From Putridiphycobacter roseus (GTDB lineage Bacteria > Bacteroidota > Bacteroidia > Flavobacteriales_D > Crocinitomicaceae): 64,000 bases of DNA. Position 1 is the stretch's first letter; each line of letters starts with the position of its first letter. Shown one piece after another: positions 1 through 8,800 of this stretch. The stretch spans positions 434,001 through 498,000 of the forward strand of contig NZ_QKSB01000001.1 in the NCBI RefSeq assembly GCF_003234935.1, in the 5' to 3' direction. The translations under genes were made by a program, and so were the position numbers. Under the pieces are notes generated by a model. It was not told the origin of the DNA and made no database searches. It worked only from the letters and a program-made list of their open reading frames with translations.

Positions 1-396
1 GGTTAAATGCGGAAAGTTGAACAATTGAAAAACGGGAGTCTCATTAATTGAAATGGTTAACTCAGGATTTTCTAGATGTTTAATCTCCCGCAAACTATCT
101 CTTAATCCTGTTAAATAACTTTCAAAATTGAAATTAATTCTAGAAAGCGGACGATAGTCGAAAATTATCTTGTCTTTTTTATAACTCCCCAAATTACCAA
201 TATTCACATCATAGGTGTCTAGTAACATTTGTGTTTCATAAATGGTTAATGGAACCTTGCCACTCATTCTCCTATAAGCAGCATCTTGACTTACATGGAG
301 CACGTCCATCAAAGCTTCTACCAACTTCACATTTTCTGGTAAACGAGTTTCTACTTTTTTCAATAACGCCTCTTGAATATCTAGCTGGTTGATCAT
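1..396 (-). CDS. HTH-domain protein, partial (C-terminus beyond window)
   Basis: An open frame runs from an ATG at 394-396 to the left edge of the window without a stop, giving the first 132 residues. It begins MINQLDIQEALLKKVETRLP and has a helix-turn-helix-like stretch around residues 30-65 (VSQDAAYRRMSGKVPLTI), the pattern of Bacteroidota XRE/BetR-like regulators that carry a poorly conserved C-terminal part. DNA binding is an inference from this short motif. The C-terminal part lies outside the window, so the full domain layout is unknown. It is transcribed in the same direction as the next three small genes but is separated from them by a terminator-like hairpin at 511-549. Confidence 0.75.
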   Translation of the reverse strand, partial: MINQLDIQEALLKKVETRLPENVKLVEALMDVLHVSQDAAYRRMSGKVPLTIYETQMLLDTYDVNIGNLGSYKKDKIIFDYRPLSRINFNFESYLTGLRDSLREIKHLENPELTISINETPVFQLFNFPHLT

Positions 397-510
397 AAAT
401 GTCCTTATTTCCTATATAAAGTTACCAATAATAATAAGAAAATATACTTTAGAACAAAATAAGCCAATTATGCTTGAAGGAACAACATGACATTCCTTCA
501 AAATTGTCAC

Positions 511-549
511 AAAAAAAAACTTGCACTTACATGAAGTACAAGTTTTTTA
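511..549 (-). terminator. rho-independent terminator after the DUF6515-like gene
   Basis: Interrupted inverted repeat ACTTGcaCTT...AAGtaCAAGT flanked by an A-run at 511-519 and a T-run at 542-547. Read on the minus strand the hairpin is followed by a U-run, just past the stop of the gene at 568-1149. The T-run on the other side means it could work in both directions. Confidence 0.7.
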
Positions 550-567
550 TAAAATTAAGGAAAGTGA

Positions 568-1149
568 TTATCCTTCAATATATCCTACAACCTCGTATGC
601 TCTACTTCCATTAATCTGTACTTTTTCGTACAAGACATTAGAATATTCGTAATAAGTATTTCCATTTACAGTTACTTTCTCAGCATCTGGAGCAAGCTCA
701 TAAATTACTGTCCCAATTTCGGGTTCAATCACTTCGTATTCATTATTAGATTTAGTGTAAAAAATACCGTTAAACCAAAAATAAGTTCGACTTGGTCTAT
801 TTATTACTATATAACCAACAGGCAAAGTCTTAATTCTAAAACCAGCTTTTGGGATAATTGGAATATACCGTCCACCAGTATAAGTATAATACCTTTTGTT
901 TGCATAATAATAATTGACTCCTTTATGCTTAATTATATTTTTTTTGGGCAAAGTTCTTACTGTTACTACTTTTCCCTTGGATTTTTTATACGCGACTTTA
1001 TCATGAACCACTTTGATTGGTTTCTTTTTTACTTGCGTTGTTTTCGCTTTTGGAGATTTATTCTTTTTTGGAGCCCCCTGGGCTTGTACTTGGTATGTGC
1101 AAAAAAGAGCGATTATAGAGATGGGTATTATTTTTTTTAAATTAGACAT
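568..1149 (-). CDS. DUF6515-like secreted protein
   Basis: A 193-residue protein. A hydrophobic signal peptide (about residues 1-23, ending VQAQG) points to export. It is followed by a Lys-rich low-complexity linker (about 25-60) and a C-terminal half of short repeated beta-strand units rich in Tyr: GVNYYYANKRYY, RTYFWFNGIFY and GNTYYEYSNVLYE. The segment RIKTLPVGYIVI followed by an aromatic strand is the recognisable pattern of the DUF6515 family of Bacteroidota, whose function is unknown. It is monocistronic: a hairpin terminator follows and about 210 bases separate it from the gene upstream. The family name is from memory of the pattern; export and the gene itself are well supported. Confidence 0.85.
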   Translation of the reverse strand: MSNLKKIIPISIIALFCTYQVQAQGAPKKNKSPKAKTTQVKKKPIKVVHDKVAYKKSKGKVVTVRTLPKKNIIKHKGVNYYYANKRYYTYTGGRYIPIIPKAGFRIKTLPVGYIVINRPSRTYFWFNGIFYTKSNNEYEVIEPEIGTVIYELAPDAEKVTVNGNTYYEYSNVLYEKVQINGSRAYEVVGYIEG

Positions 1150-1301
1150 AATATAAAGTTTTTAACATTCATATGTATGACTTCAAAATGGCTTCTAGGT
1201 TTAAAAAAGCTCCAGCATAAAACTGTGAGATTTTAAAAAAATCAATTTTTACCTTCAAGTTAATAGGATGGTACGAGCCTACATTTAATTCAAAAAGGCA
1301 C

Positions 1302-1332
1302 AAAAAAAAAGGGTTATCAAAATAACCCTTTT
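1302..1332 (-). terminator. rho-independent terminator of the 55-aa membrane protein gene
   Basis: Stem GGGTTAT (1311-1317) / ATAACCC (1322-1328), extended by A/T pairs, with a 4-base loop. On the minus strand it is followed by a U-run encoded by the A-run at 1302-1310. It lies 28 bases past the stop of the small gene at 1360-1527. Confidence 0.8.
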
Positions 1333-1359
1333 AAATTTATATTTTTATAATCTTATAAT

Positions 1360-1527
1360 TTAAGATTCTGCTTCTTCTTCTGTTAATCTTTTTGGACGTA
1401 ACATTTGCATTGCACCTAAAGTCACCCAAAATGGTAATGCAAATCCCATTAAAAAAGTCAATAACCAAAAAGCCATTAATCCAATAACTAAAAATAATGC
1501 TGTTCCTAAAGTTGCTCCTAATACCAT
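1360..1527 (-). CDS. small membrane protein, 55 aa
   Basis: A short frame with ATG at 1525-1527 and TAA at 1360-1362. The product begins MVLGATLGTALFLVIGLMAF, continues as one or two hydrophobic helices up to about residue 35 (PFWVTLGAMQM), and ends in a charged tail LRPKRLTEEEAES. That is a typical membrane miniprotein with a cytosolic tail. Support: clean reading frame, protein-like composition, codon use like its neighbours, and a strong terminator immediately after the stop. A longer 65-residue frame overlapping it on the same strand (1337-1534) has no such features. Function unknown; I do not recognise a named family. Confidence 0.75.
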   Translation of the reverse strand: MVLGATLGTALFLVIGLMAFWLLTFLMGFALPFWVTLGAMQMLRPKRLTEEEAES

Positions 1528-1623
1528 GATTCAATAATTTGATGTAAATATAATAAGTCTTTTTAATTCTTTAATAATCGGACTCCTTTTTTTTATTGTT
1601 TTTTTACGAACCTCTACTAATTT

Positions 1624-2001
1624 TTAATACATAGTGTTTGGATTTTTAGAAGATTTTGGTATTTGTTGAATCGCATCCCAATGCTCACAAATTTTGCCCG
1701 TATTATCAAATCTAAAGAAATCCATAGTTACATACTCATCATTATCTGGCCAAATTTGATGTGTATGCAAGGAAACTAAATCACCTTCGGCAATACAACG
1801 GGTAAAAGTAATGGACTTCACCGGATATTCTCTTTGCATTTTTTCAAAATAATCTATAAAGCCTTGTTTACCATTTTCCACTTCTGGATTATGTTGAATA
1901 TATTCATTTCCTACATAGTTTTCTATGGCCATTTTAGGATTACCTAAGAAAGCCGTTTTATAGAAAGCAATCGCATTTTCCTTATTTTGAGTTAAGTTCA
2001 T
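1624..2001 (-). CDS. SnoaL-like / NTF2-fold protein
   Basis: A 125-residue single-domain protein of the SnoaL-like polyketide-cyclase branch of the NTF2 fold. Visible family pattern: an N-terminal helix (NKENAIAFYKTAFLGNPKMA), then YVGNEYIQHNPEVENGKQGF, central GDLVSLHTHQ, and the C-terminal FFRFDNTGKICEHWDAIQ. The H-x-P after YIQ and the HWD near the end are the usual pocket residues. The full family length is present with no signal peptide, so it is cytosolic. Substrates of such proteins cannot be read from sequence; many are non-catalytic binding proteins. A -7 like box lies 20 bases upstream. Confidence 0.85.
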   Translation of the reverse strand: MNLTQNKENAIAFYKTAFLGNPKMAIENYVGNEYIQHNPEVENGKQGFIDYFEKMQREYPVKSITFTRCIAEGDLVSLHTHQIWPDNDEYVTMDFFRFDNTGKICEHWDAIQQIPKSSKNPNTMY

Positions 2002-2020
2002 TTGAATTATTTTTTATATC

Positions 2021-2028
2021 CAAATATA
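2021..2028 (-). promoter_or_regulatory. putative -7 box of the SnoaL-like gene
   Basis: On the minus strand the sequence reads TATATTTG, matching the Bacteroidota TAnnTTTG element, 20 bases upstream of the ATG at 2001. No convincing -33 TTG is seen at the expected distance, so support rests on the box and its position. Confidence 0.4.
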
Positions 2029-2198
2029 ATCAAAGTGTAAAAAAACCTGACCATAGTTGTGTAATGATTACTTCAAAAAAGATTTAATTACAGCGATATA
2101 AAAAGAAACAAACGTTCTATTTCAAGACTATTTTGGACCCTACTATTATTTACTGATAAATATGATTTGGAATTTACCCTTAAAACTAAAAGTATCCT

Positions 2199-2206
2199 TA
2201 TTTTTG
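2199..2206 (+). promoter_or_regulatory. putative -7 box of fumC
   Basis: TATTTTTG (TAnnTTTG consensus) 35 bases before the fumC ATG. The nearest upstream TTG (2167-2169) is 29 bases away, longer than the usual spacing of about 19-21, so only the -7 element is claimed. Confidence 0.45.
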
Positions 2207-2241
2207 TGTTAAAGATTAATTAAAAACTCAAACTGTTTAGT

Positions 2242-3639
2242 ATGGATTACAGAATTGAAAAAGATACGATTGGAGAGGTAAAAGTGCCAGCCGATAAATA
2301 TTGGGGCGCACAGACCGAAAGATCAAGAAATAATTTTAAAATAGGTCCTGTGGCTAGTATGCCAATGGAGATTATTCATGGTTTCGCATATTTAAAAAAA
2401 GCAGCAGCTTATGCTAACTGCGAATTAGGTGTTTTAGCACCTGAAAAAAGAGATGCTATTGCAGCGGTATGTGAAGAAATTTTAGCTGGAAAGTTAAATG
2501 ACCAATTTCCTTTGGTGATTTGGCAAACAGGATCTGGCACACAATCCAATATGAATGTGAATGAAGTGGTTGCACACCGTGCACACGAATTGGCAGGCAA
2601 GAAGATTGGAGAAGGAGAAAAAACTTTATCTCCAAATGATGACGTAAATAAATCACAATCTTCTAATGATACATTCCCCACGGGCATGCACATTGCTTGT
2701 TATAAAATGATCATTGAAAAAACCATCCCAGGAATTGAAGCTTTACGGGACACTTTACAAGCAAAATCAATTGCTTTTAAAGATGTTGTGAAAATTGGTA
2801 GAACTCACTTAATGGATGCAACCCCCTTAACATTGGGCCAAGAGTTTTCTGGCTATGTATCTCAACTAAATCATGGTTTAAAAGCCATTAAAAACACTTT
2901 GGCACATTTAGCAGAATTGGCTTTAGGTGGCACAGCTGTTGGAACAGGATTAAACACGCCAAAAGGGTATGATGTATTGGTCGCAAAATACATTGCAGAA
3001 TTTACAGGACTTCCTTTTATTACTGCTGAAAATAAATTTGAGGCCTTGGCAGCACATGATGCCATAGTAGAATCTCATGGCGCTTTAAAACAAGTAGCTG
3101 TGTCTTTAAATAAAATTGCGAACGACATTAGAATGATGGCTTCAGGTCCTCGTTCAGGAATAGGCGAAATTATCATTCCTGCAAACGAACCAGGCTCTTC
3201 AATAATGCCCGGTAAAGTAAACCCTACGCAGGCAGAAGCCTTGACTATGGTTTGTGCTCAAGTGATGGGGAATGATGTAGCCATTACTGTAGGCGGTACA
3301 CAAGGTCATTACGAATTAAATGTATTTAAGCCTATGATGGCTTATAATCTGTTACAATCTGCTGAGTTAATTGGTGACGCATGTCTATCTTTTGACGAAA
3401 ATTGCGCAAAAGGCATTGAACCAAACCACAAAAGAATTGAAGAATTATTAAACAATTCACTGATGTTGGTAACAGCATTAAATACCAAAATTGGTTATTA
3501 CAAAGCAGCTGAAATTGCAAATACGGCGCATGAAAACGGGACAACTTTGAGAGAAGAGGCTGTTCGATTAGGCTATGTACCAGCTGAAGAATACGACAAT
3601 TGGGTTGACCCTAAAAAGATGATTGGATCCTTGGATTAA
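2242..3639 (+). CDS. fumC: class II fumarate hydratase
   Basis: A 465-residue cytosolic enzyme of the TCA cycle that interconverts fumarate and L-malate. It is full length for class II fumarase (about 460-470). The superfamily signature [11 protein letters not shown] is at residues 317-327 and holds the mobile catalytic serine loop. [13 protein letters not shown] lies near residue 100, [13 protein letters not shown] near 140, and the active-site histidine region [11 protein letters not shown] near 188. The C-terminal fumarase-C domain ([23 protein letters not shown]) separates it from aspartase and argininosuccinate lyase. It is monocistronic with its own terminator. The other complex of this TCA step, sdhCAB, is in the same window at 48.9-52.5 kb. 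Confidence 0.97.
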   Translation: MDYRIEKDTIGEVKVPADKYWGAQTERSRNNFKIGPVASMPMEIIHGFAYLKKAAAYANCELGVLAPEKRDAIAAVCEEILAGKLNDQFPLVIWQTGSGTQSNMNVNEVVAHRAHELAGKKIGEGEKTLSPNDDVNKSQSSNDTFPTGMHIACYKMIIEKTIPGIEALRDTLQAKSIAFKDVVKIGRTHLMDATPLTLGQEFSGYVSQLNHGLKAIKNTLAHLAELALGGTAVGTGLNTPKGYDVLVAKYIAEFTGLPFITAENKFEALAAHDAIVESHGALKQVAVSLNKIANDIRMMASGPRSGIGEIIIPANEPGSSIMPGKVNPTQAEALTMVCAQVMGNDVAITVGGTQGHYELNVFKPMMAYNLLQSAELIGDACLSFDENCAKGIEPNHKRIEELLNNSLMLVTALNTKIGYYKAAEIANTAHENGTTLREEAVRLGYVPAEEYDNWVDPKKMIGSLD

Positions 3640-3663
3640 ATTATAAACACTAATTAAATAAGT

Positions 3664-3696
3664 AAAGTCCTGACAGTTATTGTCAGGACTTTTTTT
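3664..3696 (+). terminator. fumC rho-independent terminator
   Basis: Perfect 12-base stem AAAGTCCTGACA (3664-3675) / TGTCAGGACTTT (3681-3692), loop GTTAT, followed by a T-run to 3696. It starts 25 bases after the fumC stop. Confidence 0.92.
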
Positions 3697-3952
3697 GTAA
3701 ACAGTAGATATTATTATGAGTAAATACCGCCTTATATAGAAAACAGTTACATCCGCTCATTGAAAAAAATATAATATAGATTAGAATTTACTTTTAACCC
3801 TTATATTTGACTCAACAGTAACAAAATAAATGGATTACGCAAAAACCATTAGTAATTTATAAATGTACGTTAGCTACAAGTAATAACAGTAACCATAATT
3901 AATCCAATAAAGAAAATGGCCTAAACGACCATTATTTAAACCAATTTGGAGT
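3697..3952. other. intergenic region before the TfoX-like gene
   Basis: With the fumC terminator this is a 313-base gap. AT-rich, with no open frame of protein-like composition. The only element I can point to is a TATATTTG box at 3802-3809, a candidate -7 element that would give a leader of about 140 bases for the gene at 3953. No stable terminator or tRNA-like fold was recognised. Confidence 0.5.
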
Positions 3953-4258
3953 ATGACTGAAGAAGAATTTTACCTTTCAATCGGACAAAATATAAAAAAC
4001 GCAGAACAAAGTCAAATGTTTGGAAAACCATGCTTCAAAATTGGCGGAAAAGCATTCATCTGTTTCTTTCAGAATGAAATGGTTTTTAAATTGACCGGAG
4101 AATCACACAGCAATGCATTGTGTTTAGACGGTTCTCAGCTTTTCGACCCATCAGGAAAAAAAAGACCAATGAAAGCGTGGGTTCAAGTTCCTTTTGACTA
4201 TGCCGACAACTGGACAGCATATGCTAAATCTGCTATGGCATATGTAAGCGAAAAATAA
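3953..4258 (+). CDS. TfoX/YjbR-like small cytosolic protein
   Basis: A 101-residue protein. Pattern: MFGKPCFKIGGKAFICFF in the first third, MVFKL in the middle, SQLFDPSGKKRPMKAWVQVP and a C-terminal helix (WTAYAKSAMAYV). This matches the compact TfoX-N / MmcQ-YjbR-like proteins common in Bacteroidota; the GKPCFKI...FICFFQNEMVFKL core corresponds to the beta-sheet of that fold. No signal peptide. In Proteobacteria the TfoX-N domain is linked to competence regulation, but the single-domain bacteroidetal proteins have no established role. The same reading frame continues past the TAA stop into a second, decayed coding stretch. Confidence 0.8.
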   Translation: MTEEEFYLSIGQNIKNAEQSQMFGKPCFKIGGKAFICFFQNEMVFKLTGESHSNALCLDGSQLFDPSGKKRPMKAWVQVPFDYADNWTAYAKSAMAYVSEK

Positions 4259-4627
4259 AGACAATTGTCAACAACAGCTATATTTTCTGGAGAGCTCGTT
4301 GCTACATAGAGGTTTTTAGCCTTCAATAAATATCGGTATAAGTGGAAATTTACATCCAGTGAATTAATATCCTCTACAAGTCCTAATGGCAAATACAAAA
4401 TTGTCATTTTTGAGCAAAAAAAATGGCTTTCCATGCCTGGAAATGGGAGTTCAAGATGTGTAAAAGTTAAAGTATATAAAGAATTATGGCGCATAGACCA
4501 AGACTGTGATAATTGTTCTACTTTTTCTTCAGAATTAAGCCCTATTGCGTGGAATATGGAAGCCATGCAAGTATATTATGCACCTGCGAGATCGGTAAAT
4601 CTGGCCACCGGTATATGTGAAGAATGA
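4259..4627 (+). pseudogene. 5'-decayed gene remnant (SPNGKY...MPG-type small protein)
   Basis: After the stop at 4256-4258 the same frame stays open to a TGA at 4625-4627. From about 4322 it reads like real protein: FNKYRYKWKFTSSELISST, SPNGKYKIVIFEQ, WLSMPGNGSSRCVKVKVYKE, LWRIDQDCDNCSTFSSEL and SPIAWNMEAMQVYYAPA. The SP-[DN]-GKY(R/K)...MPG-x-G-S pattern followed by a W-rich beta tail resembles a family of small hypothetical proteins seen in Gram-negative genomes. There is no ATG, GTG or TTG start in frame until an ATG at 4433, in the middle of the conserved part, and the expected N-terminal hydrophobic segment is not visible. The likely reading is a gene that lost its 5' end; a rare ATT start at 4265 or 4283 is a less likely alternative. 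Confidence 0.5.
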
Positions 4628-4779
4628 AAAACCTATTGATTCCTTATTCACATTTTTTATTGTCAAGCTGGGCATTTATAGCCTCATGCTGCCATTGAAT
4701 TTCACTGATAAAATGTTATTTTACACCATGTACAAATGCTTTCAAAAAATTGATTTTAGTATAATCCAACCCTATATAC

Positions 4780-4787
4780 TATCTTTG
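4780..4787 (+). promoter_or_regulatory. putative -7 box of thiL
   Basis: TATCTTTG followed by C, an exact TAnnTTTG match, 15 bases before the thiL ATG. This would give a very short leader, consistent with weak use of Shine-Dalgarno sites in this phylum. A TTG occurs at 4750-4752 with a longer than usual spacing of 27 bases. The stretch 4628-4779 in front of it holds no convincing gene. Confidence 0.5.
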
Positions 4788-4802
4788 CAAAAAACAATTT
4801 GA

Positions 4803-5837
4803 ATGTCGAATAGAACAGAATTAGAAAAATTAGGTGAATTTGGTTTAATAGACCGCATTACAAATGGATTTGAAAACACGCAGCCAAGTACCGTAAAAGG
4901 AATTGGTGATGATGCTGCCGTTATAGACAGTGGAGACAAGTATACGTTGATTTCAACCGACATGTTGGTAGAAGGAATTCATTTTAACTTAATGTATGTT
5001 CCATTAAAACACTTAGGTTATAAAGCCGTAATGGTAAACCTTTCTGATATTTATGCCATGAATGGTGACGCGACACAAATTACTGTTTCTATTGCCATCT
5101 CTAACCGTTTTTCTTTGGAAGCTGTAGAGGAATTATACAAAGGAATTAGAACTGCTTGCGAATTGTACAAGGTAGATTTAATTGGTGGTGACACCACTTC
5201 CTCTTCTTCTGGATTGGTTATTTCAATTACTGCCATTGGTGAAGTAAACAAAGATGAAATTGTATACAGAACTGGTGCTAGTGAAAATGATTTATTGGTG
5301 GTAAGTGGCAATTTAGGTGCTGCTTATATGGGTTTACAAGTTTTAGAAAGAGAGAAAGAAGTATATAAAGACAATCCAGAAATGCAACCCCAGCTTGAAG
5401 GATTCGATTACATTTTAGAACGCCAATTAAAGCCAGAAGCTAGAAAAGACATCATTCACTTTTTAAAAGACCTGGGCGTAAAACCGACCTCTATGATTGA
5501 TATTTCTGATGGATTGGCATCTGAAGTTTTGCACTTGGCAAAAGCGAGCGGACTTGGCGCAACCTTATACGAAGAAAAAATTCCGGTAGACCAAGAGACA
5601 TTTGACACCGCCAGAACTTTTAACTTAGTACCTTCAACATGCGCCTTAAACGGTGGGGAAGACTATGAATTATTGTTTTCGATTAAACAAACCGATTTTG
5701 ATAAAATAAAAGACAATTCACACTTTTCAATCATTGGTCATTTCAACGACAAAAATAGCAGCGTAAATATAGTTGACCGTGGTGGAGTCTCTCAAGAAAT
5801 TACAGCACAAGGCTGGAATCATTTTAAAGAAGATTAA
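4803..5837 (+). CDS. thiL: thiamine-monophosphate kinase
   Basis: A 344-residue ATP-dependent kinase that converts thiamine monophosphate to the active cofactor thiamine diphosphate in the cytosol. Motifs of the ThiL/PurM superfamily are present: GIGDDAAVI (about 33-41), STDMLVEGIHF (about 52), the metal-binding GGDTTSSSSG (127-136), DISDGLASE (about 233-241) and the C-terminal NGGEDYELLFS. Full length, with no insertions. It stands alone, without other thi genes, and its stop is only 7 bases from the stop of the convergent adhesin gene. Confidence 0.95.
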   Translation: MSNRTELEKLGEFGLIDRITNGFENTQPSTVKGIGDDAAVIDSGDKYTLISTDMLVEGIHFNLMYVPLKHLGYKAVMVNLSDIYAMNGDATQITVSIAISNRFSLEAVEELYKGIRTACELYKVDLIGGDTTSSSSGLVISITAIGEVNKDEIVYRTGASENDLLVVSGNLGAAYMGLQVLEREKEVYKDNPEMQPQLEGFDYILERQLKPEARKDIIHFLKDLGVKPTSMIDISDGLASEVLHLAKASGLGATLYEEKIPVDQETFDTARTFNLVPSTCALNGGEDYELLFSIKQTDFDKIKDNSHFSIIGHFNDKNSSVNIVDRGGVSQEITAQGWNHFKED

Positions 5838-5844
5838 GATAAGC

Positions 5845-8800
5845 TTATTTTTTTGCATGAATTAATGTGACCGTCCCTTTTCCTTCGAATGTATCACCAT
5901 TAGTTGCTGCGGCTTTATAAGTATAAAAGTATACCCCTTCGGTACAAACTTTACCTGATTTGAAATGGGTTCCATCCCATGCGTCATTTGGTGAAGTAAA
6001 ACGGTACACCTCAATCCCGTAGCGATTAAAAACTATTGCCTCTAACGTCTCTAACCCTTCATTTGGAAAGAAAAAGGTATTATTTGGAAAAGCTCCAGGC
6101 GTAAATACATTTGGCAAATCCAATTTGGGTGCTTTGTGCACAATAATTGCTTTGCAAGTAGTATCCACACAATCGTTATAATTTTTTGCGACTAAACAAA
6201 CTTGGTACACCTCTTCTCCTTTGTAGGTAGTATCTACTTTATCCTTTAAATCATAAGTAAAGAACCACTTTCCATCATCTATTGAATTGGTATACAAATT
6301 CCATTGAAAAATGGTATCACTTAAAGGGTTATTTGGATCAGAAAAATGGGTAGAAAGATTGGTTAATTTCACGGTTACATCTTCAGTTCCTTCATAAATA
6401 GTAGGATTTAAAAATGCATCTGAAGTTACTGTAAAATCACCTTTTGGATTCAATGAATCTAAATAAACTGTATCGGATTGAACGCAACCATTATTATCTG
6501 TAACAGTCAACTCATAATCGCCAGGACTTCGTCCAGCCCAAGTGGTAAAAGAACTAGTTTGACCAGTAGTTAAATTCTCCCAAACATAGCTATAATTTCC
6601 AGCACCACCTTCTGCTGTTCCATACACTACCCCATTTCCACTTTGATACCCTGCTGTTCTACAAAAAGCAGCCGTAGTATTCAACGACAAAACTATCTCT
6701 GTTGTATCTTTAATTTTTATTACCACATCTTTCGAGCAACCATTTGCATCAATAATTACAATTTGATATTCTCCTGGCCCCATATTACTTTGACTTATTT
6801 TACCATAACCATCTCGACCATCCGTGCTCGGCGTCCAATAAAACTGTATTTCATCTGTATTTCCAGCTGCATTAATAACCCCGGTAATATCTACACTACC
6901 ATTATCGATTCCATAACACAAGATATCCGTCTTATTATAAGTTACTGAAATTGGTTCAGGCTCTACTAAATCGACTGTACCCGATCCTTGACAACCATTT
7001 GCATCTGTTACAGTGTAAGCATAGGTACCCGCAATTAAAGCATTTGCGACATTCGCGCCATTACTTAAATTATTTCCTTGCGCATCAAAAATATCTATCA
7101 AATAAGGTCCCGTTCCACCTAGCACAGCAACAGATATTGAACCATTGGCATTTCCAAAACATTGGGGATTATTGGGAGTTACATTCACTTGTAATGGTGC
7201 TGGATCAGTCACCTCAAACAAATGAGACCATGCACAACCAGAGTTTTGTTCTACCACTAAAACTTGCCAACTTCCGCCAAATAAAGTATTGACAGACGCG
7301 TTACCATTAAAAACAGCTACTCCCCCATTAATTACAGTCCCATTATTGTGGTTCCAAACCACATTATATGGACCATTTGTTGGTTGATTCACCCCTCCAT
7401 TAATATTCACAATTGCAGCTTCTCCATCATTCCCACCAGCGCAAGAAACGCCTTTTAATGCACTATTGTCGAAGGTCGCCGTTAAAGTAGAATTAACTTG
7501 AGGCACTAGAATGTTTTCATCAAAAATACAACCATCAGGATCCATTGCTACAAGATTGTAGCCAAGATTACCGACTAAGTTGTTAAATACATTTCCTGCT
7601 TGAGGTCCAGTTGTGATCCCATTCCCAATTAAAGTATAGGTCCAGTTTACAGCGTTTGGATATACAGTCACGCTCCCTCCACTAGCTGTTTGTCCCGGAC
7701 AACCAAGTGCTGCCACAATAACTACTGAATCGACTGCAGCAGTATCCACTTGTACAAAAACAGAATCTAATAAATTACTACACCCGTCAAACACATTTAA
7801 ATAGTACCAATTTTGAGCTGCCGTAGGAAACACATTAATTGAACTTTGGGTACCAGCAACTGGTGTCCAATTATAGGTAATAGCTGTTGGATCGTAAGCA
7901 TTAGAGACACTATCTACTGCTAAATTAACGCCATTGACACCTACACAAGTAAAAATACTATCCGCAATAAAATAAATATTGGCCTGAGGTATTGCATTCA
8001 CCGTTACTTTAACAGAGTCCAAGGCAGTAATTCCACAATAATCCGTCGCTAAAACAGGATAATAATTTATACCAGGCATGCTAGTAGGCACCCAAATACT
8101 ATCATTTATTTCATTTGAATTTAACCAATCAAAATCTATATTAGGAATTCCTCCATCCGTACCAATGACAATCAAAGTAGAATCTGTTGGACATTCGATA
8201 ATCAAATCTTCGGTCAAGATATTATAATCTGGGGCAATATCTACAATGGTTAAGGTATCTACAATATTAATTGTATCTCCACATGGCGATAAAAAGTAAG
8301 TGCCAATAATCAAAGTTTCATTCCCTTCCACTAAACCATCTAAAAAAGCAGCAATAGTAATCGATATGGTATCTACTCCAACCGGAATAACATAAGAATT
8401 ATTCAAAGACGTATAATCCGTTCCATTGATAGCTGTTCCACCGATAGTTAGACTCATGGTGTAAATTGAATCGGTATACCCTTCAGGCTTAATCAATAAC
8501 AAACCTGCATCTATACATCCTTCCGGTAAAACACCATCTAAAATCAGATCTCCATTTTCATCAATTGGCAATACGCTCACTTGAGGAAGAGGGGAGGAAA
8601 AAGAACTTGCTTCTAGAAAAACACCTGAATCTAAAGCTTGGTCAGAAGCATCTCCAATTGCTATTTTAATGTGATAAGTTTGTCCACATTGAACAGTCGC
8701 TGCAGCAGTTAAAACTACTGTATGGCCATCATATTGCACATCTAGCCCACCAGTATTATCGACTAAATATTGACAATTCACGCAAGGACCAGTGTTCGAA

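Noticed and set aside
4198..4566. 122-residue minus-strand frame
   Set aside because: It is the mirror of the decayed plus-strand gene; the plus reading shows recognisable motifs and the minus reading does not.
4617..4802. 61-residue plus-strand frame before thiL
   Set aside because: Composition is not protein-like, it overlaps the thiL promoter box, and it ends exactly at the thiL start.
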